The notes beneath the pieces are model-generated. The model had not been told where the DNA came from and did not search any database. It saw nothing but the letters and a program-made list of their open reading frames with translations. Positions 9,201 through 17,680 of a DNA stretch of 64,000 bases are shown here, piece by piece; the first letter of the stretch is position 1; each line of letters begins with the position of its first letter. This DNA is from Spirosoma foliorum. Its GTDB lineage: Bacteria > Bacteroidota > Bacteroidia > Cytophagales > Spirosomataceae. The translations under genes were made by a program, and so were the position numbers. Where the stretch lies: NCBI RefSeq assembly GCF_014117325.1, contig NZ_CP059732.1, positions 1,736,001 to 1,800,000 on the forward strand, read 5' to 3'.

Positions 9201-10745
9201 TTACCGAACAAACCAGCGAGCGGCCGCTTTTTGGAGTTCGCCGAAATCAGGATCGTTATCAGAAGCCCAGGCGATAATGCCATCCGGACGTATCAGAACA
9301 GCGCTCAATCCTAACTGGTCGTTCGCCCGACCTGAAACATAGTTGATTTGGTCGCTGTATTCACTTACCCAGGTTTTGAGGGAAGTATTCGTGCCAAAAT
9401 CAAGCAATACGCCCCGACCATCGTGCATGTGTTCGCCAATTGTCGTACCATCGTCGAATGCAAAATTAGGAACGCTATGGCCTACCAGCGGGTGGGCATC
9501 ACCGAGATTGTAGTGAGTGAAAATGCCCCATACCCGTCCTGCAAAGTAGGTAGCACCATCGCGCGTATTCATCAAGTCGCGGAAAATAGCGTTGAGCGCA
9601 CGGGCTTGCGGGCTTAGGTTCATGATCGCAACCTGAGCACGCGACCAATCCAGAACCTGTGCGCCAATTGGGTGTCGTTCGGTAAAGTAACTGTCCAGCA
9701 AGCCTTCGGGCGCTTTGTTGTGGATCGTGGCAGCGAGCTTCCAGCCCAGATTCATGGCATCGCCCAGCCCAAGGTTGAGGCCCTGACCTCCCAACGGCGC
9801 GTGAATGTGTGCCGCATCACCTGCTAAAAGGACCCGGCCATTGCGATAGGTTGTAGCCTGCCTTGCCCGGTCGGTCCAGGTGGTGGCTGTATGCAGGGCA
9901 GTGATCGTAACATCAGTGGCCGAGACGCGCCGTAGTACTTCCTGTACATGCTCACACGTGATTGGCTTTTCGGAACTGTGAAAGGCCCCGCCATCAAAAT
10001 CCTGAATCATAAGATACCCCGGCTGAGATTGTAAATACATGCCCGTTGGCGTCATGTTCCGGCCTGGCTTTAATTTCTCCGGATCAGCAATATCGACCAG
10101 GGTTGTGTAACCCGTAAATTCCGGCTCCGTCCCTGCGAATTCAAAACCACCCGCCTTGCGAACAACGCTTCGGCTACCATCGCAACCCACAAGCCACTTA
10201 GCCTGAAACGATTGATCGCCTGCCGAAACAGTTACGGAATCGTCGGTTTGATTAAAGCCAGTAACGCCAAGTCCACGCTGGATGTATACACCCAACGCTG
10301 CTGCCCGACGCAATAGAATCGTTTCAAGCTCCGATATCTCCGAAATCAAACTGGTGTCGGTTGAGCTGGGTAGGCGATCCGTCCATTGAGATGTATCTAT
10401 ATCGCCCTCATGGAATGGAATGCCCGCAAAGTGCCCTACCTGACGACGGACCCCTTGCCCGGCGTTTTGATGGGGATTTTTAAGCCGTTTATGTATCTCG
10501 AGTTGATCGAGCAATCCACGGCGGTAAAGTGATTCAATAGTTGGTGTCGAGAGACCGCGTATGCCGAAGGGGAGTTGCTTTAGGGGCGAGTTCGGGTTCT
10601 CCGTTTTTTCCAGGATGAGAATAGAACAGTTGGCAAGGGCCAGTTCACAGGCGAGAAATAGGCCAACAGGGCCTGCGCCTGAAATGATGACATCGTACTT
10701 AGGTTGATTGGGTTCGGATAGTTTGTTGTTTAATGGGGTATCCAT
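9201..10745 (-). CDS. FAD-dependent aromatic-ring monooxygenase (PHBH/PheA-TfdB-like)
   Basis: It probably hydroxylates an aromatic or polyketide-like substrate using NAD(P)H and O2. All three flavoprotein-hydroxylase fingerprints are visible: the dinucleotide motif GAGPVG (residues 23-28), the DG motif in VGCDGSRSVVRKA (about 187-198), and the GD motif in LLAGDAAHIHAPLGGQGLN (about 307-325). The 514 residues fit this group, which carries a C-terminal thioredoxin-like extension. An AraC-type regulator gene ends 51 bp upstream on the same strand, so the two likely form a unit. The substrate is unknown; resistance-type flavin monooxygenases look similar. Confidence 0.88.
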   Translation of the reverse strand: MDTPLNNKLSEPNQPKYDVIISGAGPVGLFLACELALANCSILILEKTENPNSPLKQLPFGIRGLSTPTIESLYRRGLLDQLEIHKRLKNPHQNAGQGVRRQVGHFAGIPFHEGDIDTSQWTDRLPSSTDTSLISEISELETILLRRAAALGVYIQRGLGVTGFNQTDDSVTVSAGDQSFQAKWLVGCDGSRSVVRKAGGFEFAGTEPEFTGYTTLVDIADPEKLKPGRNMTPTGMYLQSQPGYLMIQDFDGGAFHSSEKPITCEHVQEVLRRVSATDVTITALHTATTWTDRARQATTYRNGRVLLAGDAAHIHAPLGGQGLNLGLGDAMNLGWKLAATIHNKAPEGLLDSYFTERHPIGAQVLDWSRAQVAIMNLSPQARALNAIFRDLMNTRDGATYFAGRVWGIFTHYNLGDAHPLVGHSVPNFAFDDGTTIGEHMHDGRGVLLDFGTNTSLKTWVSEYSDQINYVSGRANDQLGLSAVLIRPDGIIAWASDNDPDFGELQKAAARWFVR

Positions 10746-10796
10746 AACAATTGCGTTTAGACTGATTACGACGCAAAATTCCGGAACGCCCCTGGG

Positions 10797-11615
10797 TTAG
10801 GCTTGTATAAATGCGACAAAATCGGCGCTGATAAGCTGTTTGCCTTGCCTGGCTTTTCGGGCGAATGCCGCTGGGGTAGCGCCACTATAGCGTTTGAATT
10901 CTTTACTGAGGTGGGCCTGATCTGTGTACCCCATCTCATGCGCTAAACCCGCCAGATTGGCATCAGGGTGCATCCATAAGTGGTTTCGTACCTGTTCAAA
11001 ACGTATCAATCCCGACACGTCCTTAACCGTATGCCCTGATGATTGCTTGAACTTCCGTTCCAATGTCCGAACGGTTACGTGGGCAGCCTCGGCAACCTGG
11101 CTTACGGGCATATTGCCACTTGCTGCCTGCATAGCCGCTCCGGCTTTGAATAGCATACTGTCTGTGGCAACGCCCATTCTTGCCTGTAGTAAATACTGCT
11201 TCACCTGGTCCAGCGCTTCGGCTATCTTACCCGCCTGAATCGACTCCACTAAACCCGGTTGAAGCTGAGCAATCGGATGCTCAACTAGGTGAAGGCTAAC
11301 TTTAGTAGATGGCAGTCCGAGTAAATCGAATACTGTCCAGGGAAAGCACCGGACCCCAATAATCTCTAAGCGGTTTTCGGTGTAAAAGACCGCTGGCTGA
11401 TTGAGGAGCCCGATCAAAAACGGAGATGGCAATGGTTGCAGGATTCCATTATTCGCCATGAGCTGTAGACTTCCGACGTAAAAAATGATTTCGGCATAGC
11501 CATCCGGTTGGACCTCAAAATCAGATTTCAATTCGTCTGAATCCCGTCGGTTGTACCAAAAGCACTTTATGGTATCCTGTAATTCTGGCGGAGCGTCAAA
11601 TTCCTGGTGCTGCAT
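10797..11615 (-). CDS. AraC-family transcriptional regulator with DUF6597-like N-terminal domain
   Basis: The C-terminal third has two helix-turn-helix units (VSQVAEAAHVTVRTLERKF and LAGLAHEMGYTDQAHLSKEF), then FKRYSGATPAAFARK, the AraC signature. The N-terminal half (PPELQDTIKCFWYNRR; PDGYAEIIFYVG) resembles the DUF6597 sensor-like domain common in Bacteroidota. An ATG at 11615 (MQHQEFDAPPELQ) is preferred over a farther one at 11693, because homologues of this type start just before the DAPPEL region. It lies directly upstream of the FAD monooxygenase and probably controls it. Confidence 0.85.
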   Translation of the reverse strand: MQHQEFDAPPELQDTIKCFWYNRRDSDELKSDFEVQPDGYAEIIFYVGSLQLMANNGILQPLPSPFLIGLLNQPAVFYTENRLEIIGVRCFPWTVFDLLGLPSTKVSLHLVEHPIAQLQPGLVESIQAGKIAEALDQVKQYLLQARMGVATDSMLFKAGAAMQAASGNMPVSQVAEAAHVTVRTLERKFKQSSGHTVKDVSGLIRFEQVRNHLWMHPDANLAGLAHEMGYTDQAHLSKEFKRYSGATPAAFARKARQGKQLISADFVAFIQA

Positions 11616-11928
11616 GCTGAAAGATAATGGATTCGGGCTGTTAGACACAACTAGGAAAGGAGCTGCGTGGGAAAAATGGACATATTCAAACACAATCGCT
11701 ACCAGCGCACAATATGCAGGACGAAGTGGGCGTATTGGCGCAAGCTTTCAATAACTTACTGACTCGTCAGGAGGGACCGTTACGGAAATTACCTTGCCTT
11801 TGCAACAGGATTGAGAAGTCGTTTAATCTGGAATGTTACGCCCTTAGTTCAATATCTGTTTTCGTTAGTAGCTGGCTGATAGCAAAATAAATTCGGATAA
11901 GGCTTGCACAACTGATTTTTCTATCATT
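11616..11928. other. Divergent intergenic region
   Basis: This stretch of about 310 bp separates the minus-strand AraC gene from the plus-strand membrane-protein gene. An alternative, longer start for the AraC gene reaches 11693. I see no other coding signal; the right end leads into a palindromic operator at 11929. Confidence 0.5.
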
Positions 11929-11945
11929 ACTTTGAATTTCAAAGT
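11929..11945. promoter_or_regulatory. Palindromic operator, copy 1
   Basis: ACTTTGAATTTCAAAGT is a perfect 17-bp palindrome (8-bp arms, central T) ending 8 bp before the ATG at 11954. The sequence TTACTTTG at its left edge resembles the Bacteroidota -7 element TAnnTTTG, so a bound protein would block transcription. A near-identical copy precedes the DUF4153 gene and a third lies at 14256. The winged-helix regulator at 12574 is the likely ligand. Confidence 0.65.
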
Positions 11946-11953
11946 GCTTTTAA

Positions 11954-12577
11954 ATGAAAGAAGAGCAAGATTACGTTCAGGATATAGCCCAGATACGTTC
12001 CATCATGGAGCGATCATCCAAATTTCTCTCGCTTGCTGGTTGGGCGGGCATCATGGCTGGCGTGTATGCGTTGGCTGGTGCTTATATCGCGTATGCCGTT
12101 TTTAACTTTAACCCCAACCAGCTCATTTACGACACAAAGTCAGCGAGTGTAGCGGCCAGCTTACCGAAAATTGTGTTGTTAGCTGTTGTTGTCCTGATTT
12201 TGGCGATCGGTACCGCCATTCTGCTTTCCAGCCGAAAGGCGAGTAAACGAGGGGAGAAGCTTTGGAATGCCTTGGTGAAGCGGCTGTTGATCAATATGTC
12301 GGTGCCACTCATTATTGGGGGACTTCTGATCCTGATCGTAATGGCCAACGGATTGATTGGCTGGATGGCCCCATTTGCCCTGTTATTTTATGGGATAGCC
12401 CTGTACAACGCCAGTCAGTTTACGTATGAGGAAATCAGGAGCTTAGGATTCATCCAGATTGGGCTGGGGCTGTTTAGTGCCTATTTTGTTGAGTACGGAG
12501 TGCTATGCTGGGCGTTAGGGTTTGGGGTAGCCCATAGTATGTATGGTGTTTATATGCATTACAGGTACGAACGGTGA
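11954..12577 (+). CDS. Conserved membrane protein of unknown function
   Basis: The 207-residue protein has a short acidic cytoplasmic N-terminus (MKEEQDYVQDIAQIRSIMER) and about six hydrophobic segments, for example AGIMAGVYALAGAYIAYAVF, IVLLAVVVLILAIGTAILL and LLINMSVPLIIGGLLILIVM. No enzymatic motif is visible. Its stop overlaps the start of a winged-helix regulator by GTGA, a sign of translational coupling, and a palindromic operator sits just before its start. Membrane proteins of this type recur beside such regulators in Bacteroidota; they may be sensors or regulated targets, but the role is unknown. Confidence 0.75.
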   Translation: MKEEQDYVQDIAQIRSIMERSSKFLSLAGWAGIMAGVYALAGAYIAYAVFNFNPNQLIYDTKSASVAASLPKIVLLAVVVLILAIGTAILLSSRKASKRGEKLWNALVKRLLINMSVPLIIGGLLILIVMANGLIGWMAPFALLFYGIALYNASQFTYEEIRSLGFIQIGLGLFSAYFVEYGVLCWALGFGVAHSMYGVYMHYRYER

Positions 12578-12876
12578 AGATATCCATCAATGGTTTACAT
12601 AAGGCATTTGAAAGCAGAATCAAGCTTGGCATTATGGCGGCCCTGGCTGTTAACAAGACGCTTGATTTCAATTCGCTGAAGGACTTTCTGGATGTGACCG
12701 ACGGCAATCTGGCCAGCCACCTGAAAGCGTTGGAAAAAGAAGAGTTTATTCAGGTAGAAAAGTCATTTGTTGACCGAAAATCGAACACAAGCTATGCCGC
12801 GACAGAACTGGGCCGGGCAGCCTTTAGTGACCATTTGAATGCCCTGGAAAAGCTAATTAAGGGCGTTAGCGAGTAA
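12574..12876 (+). CDS. Winged-helix transcriptional regulator (HTH_34/MarR-ArsR-like)
   Basis: A compact 100-residue DNA-binding protein: LHKAFESRIKLGIMAALAV, FNSLKDFLDVTDGNLASHLKALEKEEFIQV (recognition helix around DGNLASHLKAL) and a wing ending SFVDRKSNTSY. This matches the PF13601-type family. It starts with GTG at 12574, overlapping the preceding stop codon as GTGA, so it depends on upstream translation. The palindromes before genes 11954 and 12948 are natural binding sites for a dimer of this protein, giving autoregulation; that link is inferred from position. Confidence 0.88.
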   Translation: MKISINGLHKAFESRIKLGIMAALAVNKTLDFNSLKDFLDVTDGNLASHLKALEKEEFIQVEKSFVDRKSNTSYAATELGRAAFSDHLNALEKLIKGVSE

Positions 12877-12903
12877 GAGAAACTCTCTTTTTTTATCCAC
12901 CTG

Positions 12904-12918
12904 CTTTGAAATTCAAAG
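12904..12918. promoter_or_regulatory. Palindromic operator, copy 2
   Basis: CTTTGAAATTCAAAG is a perfect 15-bp palindrome matching the core of the site at 11929-11945. It lies 29 bp before the ATG at 12948 and after a weak stem with a T-run (AGAGAAACTCTC then T7, near 12876-12898) that may end the upstream transcript. Confidence 0.65.
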
Positions 12919-12947
12919 TGCATAAGACAACGCTTAAATTCAAACTC

Positions 12948-14192
12948 ATGAAAGACGAAATAATTACCTACCTGAATGATCCGGGACAACTCGAAAAGCT
13001 GTACCGAACTAGCAAAGCGCCCTTCAAGCGAGCATTCGGCACGTTGTATCCAGAACTGAAAGGCAACGCCCTTGCCGATTTCTGGCACGAACGGCTGAGT
13101 TACGAAACGGATGAGCTGAACTGGGGCTCAAGTCGTGAAGTAAGGTTCATTATCATTACGGCATTGGTAGCGGGTATGATCGCCAAATTACCAGCCATTT
13201 TGAACATTGATCCAGAGTTCTTTTATTCCAGAAATATCGGTTTCATCGTTTTCCCGGCGCTAACGGCCTTCTTTGCCTGGAAAAATAAATTGCCTGCGAG
13301 CAAGCTTTCTATTCTTGTTGGCTTAACCCTGGTTGGGGCCTTATTCATCAACTTTCTTCCCAATGATAAAAAGAGCGATACGCTGATTTTATCGTGTATT
13401 CATTTAGCCGTGTTTCTCTGGTCGATACTTGGGTTTGCCTTTGTTGGGGAGGTAGGTAACAATGACCAAAAGCGACTCAGCTATTTGCGCTACAATGGTG
13501 ATCTGGTGGTGATAACAGGGCTCATTTTGATAGCTGGTTTCATTATGACGGCTATAACCGTTGGGCTTTTCCAACTAATTGATATTGACATCAAGACGTT
13601 TTATTTCGAGAATGTTGTCGCTTTTGGCCTTCCGGCGGCTCCCATTGTCGGTACTTATCTTACGCAGACCAATCCGCAGCTAGTCGGTAAAGTGTCACCG
13701 GTAATTGCCCGGCTCTTCAGTCCACTGATGCTTGTCATGCTGGTCATTTACCTTGTTGCCATCATTTATTCGGATAAAGACCCGTACAACAATCGCGAGT
13801 TTTTGCTGATGTTCAATGGGTTATTGATTGGGGTGATGGCCATTATTTTCTTTTCAATTGCCGAAATGGGCAAGACTGTACGAAGTCTGCCGGAAATTTG
13901 GGTTCTCTTTCTGCTGTCCATTGTCACAATCGTTGTCAACGGTATTGCGCTCTCGGCTATTTTGTTCAGAATTTCAACCTGGGGTATAACGCCCAATAGA
14001 GCGGCCGTTCTGGGGAGTAACGTCCTGATTCTGATCAATCTGCTGTTGGTAGCCGTACAGTTGTTCAAAGTGGTTTCGAAGAAAAAAAGTCTGCCCGGCG
14101 TTGGGAAAAGCATCGCGATTTACCTGCCCATTTATGCCCTCTGGGCCGTTATCGTAACGTTTTTATTTCCACTGCTATTTGGGTTCAGCTAA
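12948..14192 (+). CDS. DUF4153-domain polytopic membrane protein
   Basis: A protein of 414 residues with about ten hydrophobic helices (for example FIIITALVAGMIAKLPAIL, LVVITGLILIAGFIMTAITV, LMLVMLVIYLVAIIYS) and no catalytic motif. Arrangement and length agree with the DUF4153 family, of unknown function. The ATG at 12948 (MKDEIITYLNDPGQLEKLY) is chosen because an in-frame TTG start at 12906 lies inside the operator palindrome. The shared palindrome suggests it is the second target of the winged-helix regulator at 12574. Confidence 0.8.
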   Translation: MKDEIITYLNDPGQLEKLYRTSKAPFKRAFGTLYPELKGNALADFWHERLSYETDELNWGSSREVRFIIITALVAGMIAKLPAILNIDPEFFYSRNIGFIVFPALTAFFAWKNKLPASKLSILVGLTLVGALFINFLPNDKKSDTLILSCIHLAVFLWSILGFAFVGEVGNNDQKRLSYLRYNGDLVVITGLILIAGFIMTAITVGLFQLIDIDIKTFYFENVVAFGLPAAPIVGTYLTQTNPQLVGKVSPVIARLFSPLMLVMLVIYLVAIIYSDKDPYNNREFLLMFNGLLIGVMAIIFFSIAEMGKTVRSLPEIWVLFLLSIVTIVVNGIALSAILFRISTWGITPNRAAVLGSNVLILINLLLVAVQLFKVVSKKKSLPGVGKSIAIYLPIYALWAVIVTFLFPLLFGFS

Positions 14193-14255
14193 CTATTTTT
14201 CTCATTCGACCTAAAGCTGTCCAGAGACAGCCCGATTCACTCTATTTGTCTAGAT

Positions 14256-14272
14256 ACGTTGAATTTCAAAGT
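14256..14272. promoter_or_regulatory. Palindromic operator, copy 3 (one mismatch)
   Basis: ACGTTGAATTTCAAAGT differs by one base from the site at 11929-11945. It lies 64 bp after the DUF4153 gene and before a decayed coding fragment rather than an intact gene; the next intact gene, an aldo/keto reductase, starts 294 bp further on. It may be left from a lost third target. Confidence 0.5.
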
Positions 14273-14280
14273 GAGAAAGC

Positions 14281-14501
14281 ACTATAGCGTAGCTACTTGA
14301 TCGCAGCCGACTAACCGTAGAGCAGGCACAGGCCTATTACGAAGGGGAGTTATTCACCCATCAGGTGCGCGTTTGCGATGCCTATCTGCTGGCGCTCAAT
14401 GCCCAGAAAGCTAATTAGCTTGTGCTAGAGACGTATATACTGTATATAAAACGAGGAGAAGGCTGGTTTGATATTGAGCCGTTCAGACAAGTAAATTGAG
14501 C
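14281..14501 (+). pseudogene. Decayed fragment resembling a TolC-family efflux protein
   Basis: Frame 1 from about 14296 reads LDRSRLTVEQAQAYYEGE and goes on through LFTHQVRVCDAYLLALNAQKAN to a TAG at 14416, then stays open to a TGA at 14499. The alternating Ala/Gln-rich helical pattern and the AYYEGELFTHQV phrase resemble the first helices of Bacteroidota TolC-like channels. No start codon, signal peptide or barrel follows. It is called a remnant with limited confidence; it could be chance coding-like sequence. Confidence 0.35.
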
Positions 14502-14566
14502 CATAAACGAAATCGGCTGCAAGGCATAAAAGCTGAGCTTTGTATTGTTAATCGACTACTATCAGT

Positions 14567-15538
14567 ATGACAACAATAACAAAGATTGCTTTAGGCAACA
14601 ATGGACCCCTCGTATCGAAACTTGGATTAGGTTGTATGCGCATGTCGCCCGTTTGGGGATCTGCCGCACGAGACGAACAGGAAAGCGTGGCTACCATTCA
14701 GGAGGCATTAGACAATGGCATTAATTTTCTGAATACAGGCGATTTTTACGGTAGCGGCCACAATGAGTTGCTGGTCGGCAAAGCCATCAAAGGTCGGCGA
14801 GACGACGCCTTTATCAGTGTTAAGTTTGGCGCCATCTTCTATGGTGGTCAATGGCTCGGATTGGACCTCCGCCCCATAGCCATCAAAAACTTTATTAATT
14901 ATTCGTTGGTGCGTTTGGGAATTGATACAATTGATCTTTATCAACCATGCCGCCTAGATAACAGCGTTCCGATAGAAGACGTGATTGGAACGGTCGCCGA
15001 CCTGATCAAAGAGGGAAAGGTTCGTTACCTGGGTGTGTCAGAAATCAACGCCGATCAACTACGGAAAGCGCACAGTATTCATCCCGTAACTGCTTTGGAA
15101 ATAGGCTATTCTCTGGCGGATCGACAGATCGAACGGGACCTGCTGCCTACCGCGAAAGAATTAGGTATTGGCGTTGTGGCGTTTGCCAATACAGCCGAGG
15201 GCTTACTAACGGGTGATATGAAAGCTCCGCTTGCGGCCAATGACCATCGGAATCATTTTTCGCGATTTCAGGGCGAGAATCTGGTCAAGAATCTGGAAAA
15301 AGTTGAGGTATTAACCAAGATGGCCAACGAAAAAGGATATACCCCAACACAGCTGGCCATCGCCTGGGTAAATGCGCAGGGCGATCATATTATGCCTCTG
15401 GTTAGCATGAGCAGCCGAGCGCGGTTGCCAGAAAACAGTCAGGCTATGGAAGTCGTCTTCACGCCAGAAGAAATGAATACCCTGAACACGGTCTTTGCAC
15501 CTGGTGCCATAGCCGGAGGTACGTATCTGGTTCGCTAG
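14567..15538 (+). CDS. Aldo/keto reductase
   Basis: This is an NADPH-dependent carbonyl reductase of the TIM-barrel AKR superfamily, 323 residues. The start of the fold (KIALGNNGPLVSKLGLGCM), the catalytic Tyr in GDFYGSGHNELL (Tyr61) and the Lys in ISVKFG (about Lys86) are visible, as is the cofactor region near PTQLAIAWVNAQGDHIMPL. At the usual active-site His the protein reads DLYQPCRLD, so His is absent, as in a subgroup of bacterial AKRs that read DIYRPARLDP. An AraC gene follows after 39 bp on the same strand, probably co-transcribed. Confidence 0.9.
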   Translation: MTTITKIALGNNGPLVSKLGLGCMRMSPVWGSAARDEQESVATIQEALDNGINFLNTGDFYGSGHNELLVGKAIKGRRDDAFISVKFGAIFYGGQWLGLDLRPIAIKNFINYSLVRLGIDTIDLYQPCRLDNSVPIEDVIGTVADLIKEGKVRYLGVSEINADQLRKAHSIHPVTALEIGYSLADRQIERDLLPTAKELGIGVVAFANTAEGLLTGDMKAPLAANDHRNHFSRFQGENLVKNLEKVEVLTKMANEKGYTPTQLAIAWVNAQGDHIMPLVSMSSRARLPENSQAMEVVFTPEEMNTLNTVFAPGAIAGGTYLVR

Positions 15539-15577
15539 TCGGGTTCAGAAAAGCCCGCCTGTGCTTACCTTTACACC

Positions 15578-16387
15578 ATGACGAATCCAACAGAAATTAT
15601 TCCGGGAGTCATTTTTTACTCGTACCTCTCGGCCCAGCGGAAAGACAAAGTGGGCTTTATGAAGCACAACACGCTGGTGTTACAGGTCGCGGGACTGTTT
15701 ACGTTGGAAACGTTTGAGCAGACAATTTCGATGCGGAGCGGTGATATGCTGCTGATTGGCAAAAACCAACTGGCGCAGATCACCAAAACTCCGCTGCCGG
15801 GTGAGGATTATGAAACGATTGTGATTTCCTTACAGGAAGACCTGCTCAGAAAAATTGCGCTGGAAGAGCAGATAGAACCCCAGCATAAATACATTGGACC
15901 ACCCAATCTGCTTATTCCCGGAAACGATTTTTTACGGGGTTATTTTCAATCGGTGATCCCCTACGTTAGGAATCCGGCCGAAAATATACCGGCTGAGATG
16001 GGGATGCTGAAAGTGCGGGAAGGAGTGAAGTTGCTCCTGCATGTCATGCCCGAACTCCGCACATTTTTATTCGACTTTTCGGAACCTTATAAGATTGATC
16101 TGGAAAAATTCATGCTCAGTAATTTTCAGTTCAATATTCCGGTTGAAAGGTTTGCTCAGCTCACCGGCCGAAGTCTTGCGGGCTTTAAGCGCGATTTCCA
16201 AAAAACATTCGGCACATCGCCCAGGCACTGGCTACAGGAACGGCGGCTGTTAGAGGCTCGTCACCTTATCGAAAAAAAGCATCAGAAACCCTCGGTCATC
16301 TACCTCGATTTAGGCTTTGAAAGCCTCTCTCATTTCTCGCATTCGTTTAAAAAAAGGTTTGGTAAAGCCCCTTCCGAGTTAGTTTAG
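15578..16387 (+). CDS. AraC-family transcriptional regulator
   Basis: The C-terminal domain has the two helix-turn-helix motifs (VERFAQLTGRSLAGFKRDF; PSVIYLDLGFESLSHFSHSF) and ends KKRFGKAPSEL. The N-terminal 150 residues form a cupin-like sensor (MRSGDMLLIGKNQLAQI). It is closely similar in plan and sequence to the AraC protein at 18185 (both have TGRSLxxFKRDF). It stands just after an aldo/keto reductase gene, its likely target. Confidence 0.9.
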   Translation: MTNPTEIIPGVIFYSYLSAQRKDKVGFMKHNTLVLQVAGLFTLETFEQTISMRSGDMLLIGKNQLAQITKTPLPGEDYETIVISLQEDLLRKIALEEQIEPQHKYIGPPNLLIPGNDFLRGYFQSVIPYVRNPAENIPAEMGMLKVREGVKLLLHVMPELRTFLFDFSEPYKIDLEKFMLSNFQFNIPVERFAQLTGRSLAGFKRDFQKTFGTSPRHWLQERRLLEARHLIEKKHQKPSVIYLDLGFESLSHFSHSFKKRFGKAPSELV

Positions 16388-16544
16388 TTGGTAATAACCT
16401 CGTGCCGTCAGTGCCGTATTGACAAATGAGTATAGTCTGGTTGTGGCTATGGGGTAATCTACTACCAGTCTTGGCTAACTCAGTGAATAAATCTCGCTTA
16501 GCGCTTCCCGTATTTTGTCAGTTGAAAAGCTACTGTAGTTGAAC

Positions 16545-16934
16545 ATGAAACTTGAACACCTGGCGATATGGGTTGATGACTTAGAACTCATGCGTACGTT
16601 TTACATGACCTACTTTGAGGTCACATCGGGGGAGAAATACACCAATCCAACCAAAAATTTTACGGCTTATTTTTTGCAGTTTGGTTCCGAAAAGTCCCGG
16701 ATTGAGCTTATGCATCGGCCTGATATCGCTGATACACCCTCCCCGAGAGGATTTTCCAAAGGCGTAACTCATTTTGCGATTTCGGTCGGTGGAAAACAGC
16801 AGGTCGACGAATTGACAGAACGCTTACGAGCGGATCAGTACACCATTGCCAGCGAACCCCGAACAACGGGCGATGGCTATTACGAAAGTGTGGTCCTGGA
16901 CCCGGAAGGAAACTACGTCGAAATCACTGCTTAA
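16545..16934 (+). CDS. VOC-family (glyoxalase/bleomycin resistance fold) protein
   Basis: About 129 residues with two beta-alpha-beta-beta-beta units. Candidate metal ligands lie at expected places: His in LEHLAIWVDD, a mid-domain Glu/His region (RIELMHRP), His in THFAISVGG and Glu in NYVEITA. The ATG at 16545 gives MKLEHLAIW, the usual family start; a TTG two codons earlier is less likely. A HAD hydrolase gene begins 12 bp after its stop, suggesting one transcript. The substrate is unknown. Confidence 0.85.
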   Translation: MKLEHLAIWVDDLELMRTFYMTYFEVTSGEKYTNPTKNFTAYFLQFGSEKSRIELMHRPDIADTPSPRGFSKGVTHFAISVGGKQQVDELTERLRADQYTIASEPRTTGDGYYESVVLDPEGNYVEITA

Positions 16935-16946
16935 ACTGGACTGAAG

Positions 16947-17561
16947 ATGGCAATAAAGACAATTGTATTTGATTTCGGAGGAGTTCTGGTCGATTGGAAT
17001 CCGCGTCATCTGTATCGGAAATTGATTCCCGATGAAGCCCAAATCGATTGGTTTCTGGACACGATTTGCACGAACGACTGGAATCTCCAGCAAGATAAGG
17101 GGCGTTTGTTTGCTGATGCCACCAGAGAGCGCCAGGAGAAATTCCCTGAACATAAAGAACTCATTGCCCACTATTATGGCCGTTGGGAGGAAATGCTGGG
17201 CGATTCAATTCCTGGCTCGGTGGCTATCCTGAAGGAATTAAAGCAAGCAGGTTATCCGCTGTATGGACTCACCAACTGGTCTGCCGAATCGTTTCCAGTC
17301 GCTCTCCAGAAGTTCGATTTTTTTAGCTTGTTTGACGGCATTCTGGTGTCGGGCGAGGAAAAGTTGATTAAACCCGACTTCGCCATTTTTACGTTGTTGC
17401 TGGAGCGTTATGGCTTGGAAGCCCAGACCTGCGTGTTTATTGACGATAATTTGATGAATGTAGAGGCCGCCCGAGAGTTGGGCTTTCAGGCTATTCATTT
17501 TCAATCGGCCTCTCTTTTACGCGATCAATTAGTGAATTGGGACGTCTTAGCCGATTCTTAA
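16947..17561 (+). CDS. HAD-superfamily hydrolase (YihX-like)
   Basis: A 204-residue phosphatase-like protein. Motif I is VFDFGGVLVDWN (nucleophile Asp near residue 9, with Gly where many family members have the second Asp), motif II is YGLTNWSAE, motif III Lys lies in LIKPDFAIF, and motif IV is FIDDNLMNVEAA. The alpha-helical cap between motifs I and II is of the small C1 type. Substitutions of the +2 Asp occur in the YihX-like group, so activity on sugar phosphates is plausible but unproven. It ends before a convergent acetyltransferase gene. Confidence 0.88.
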   Translation: MAIKTIVFDFGGVLVDWNPRHLYRKLIPDEAQIDWFLDTICTNDWNLQQDKGRLFADATRERQEKFPEHKELIAHYYGRWEEMLGDSIPGSVAILKELKQAGYPLYGLTNWSAESFPVALQKFDFFSLFDGILVSGEEKLIKPDFAIFTLLLERYGLEAQTCVFIDDNLMNVEAARELGFQAIHFQSASLLRDQLVNWDVLADS

Positions 17562-17580
17562 GCGTGTTCGTGATTTTGTA

Positions 17581-17601
17581 GAACGTAGTACCACTACGTT
17601 C
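17581..17601. terminator. Hairpin between convergent genes
   Basis: GAACGTAGT-ACC-ACTACGTTC is a perfect 9-bp stem with a 3-nt loop, placed between the plus-strand HAD gene and the minus-strand acetyltransferase gene. It has no clear T-run and may act as a bidirectional transcript end or be a dispersed palindrome. Confidence 0.45.
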
Positions 17602-17680
17602 GCCCATCAGGGCAATTTAGAGTCTATCAGCTCTACGTAATAACACTGCGTTTCACAAAATCGCCAAATGCCATTCTCGC

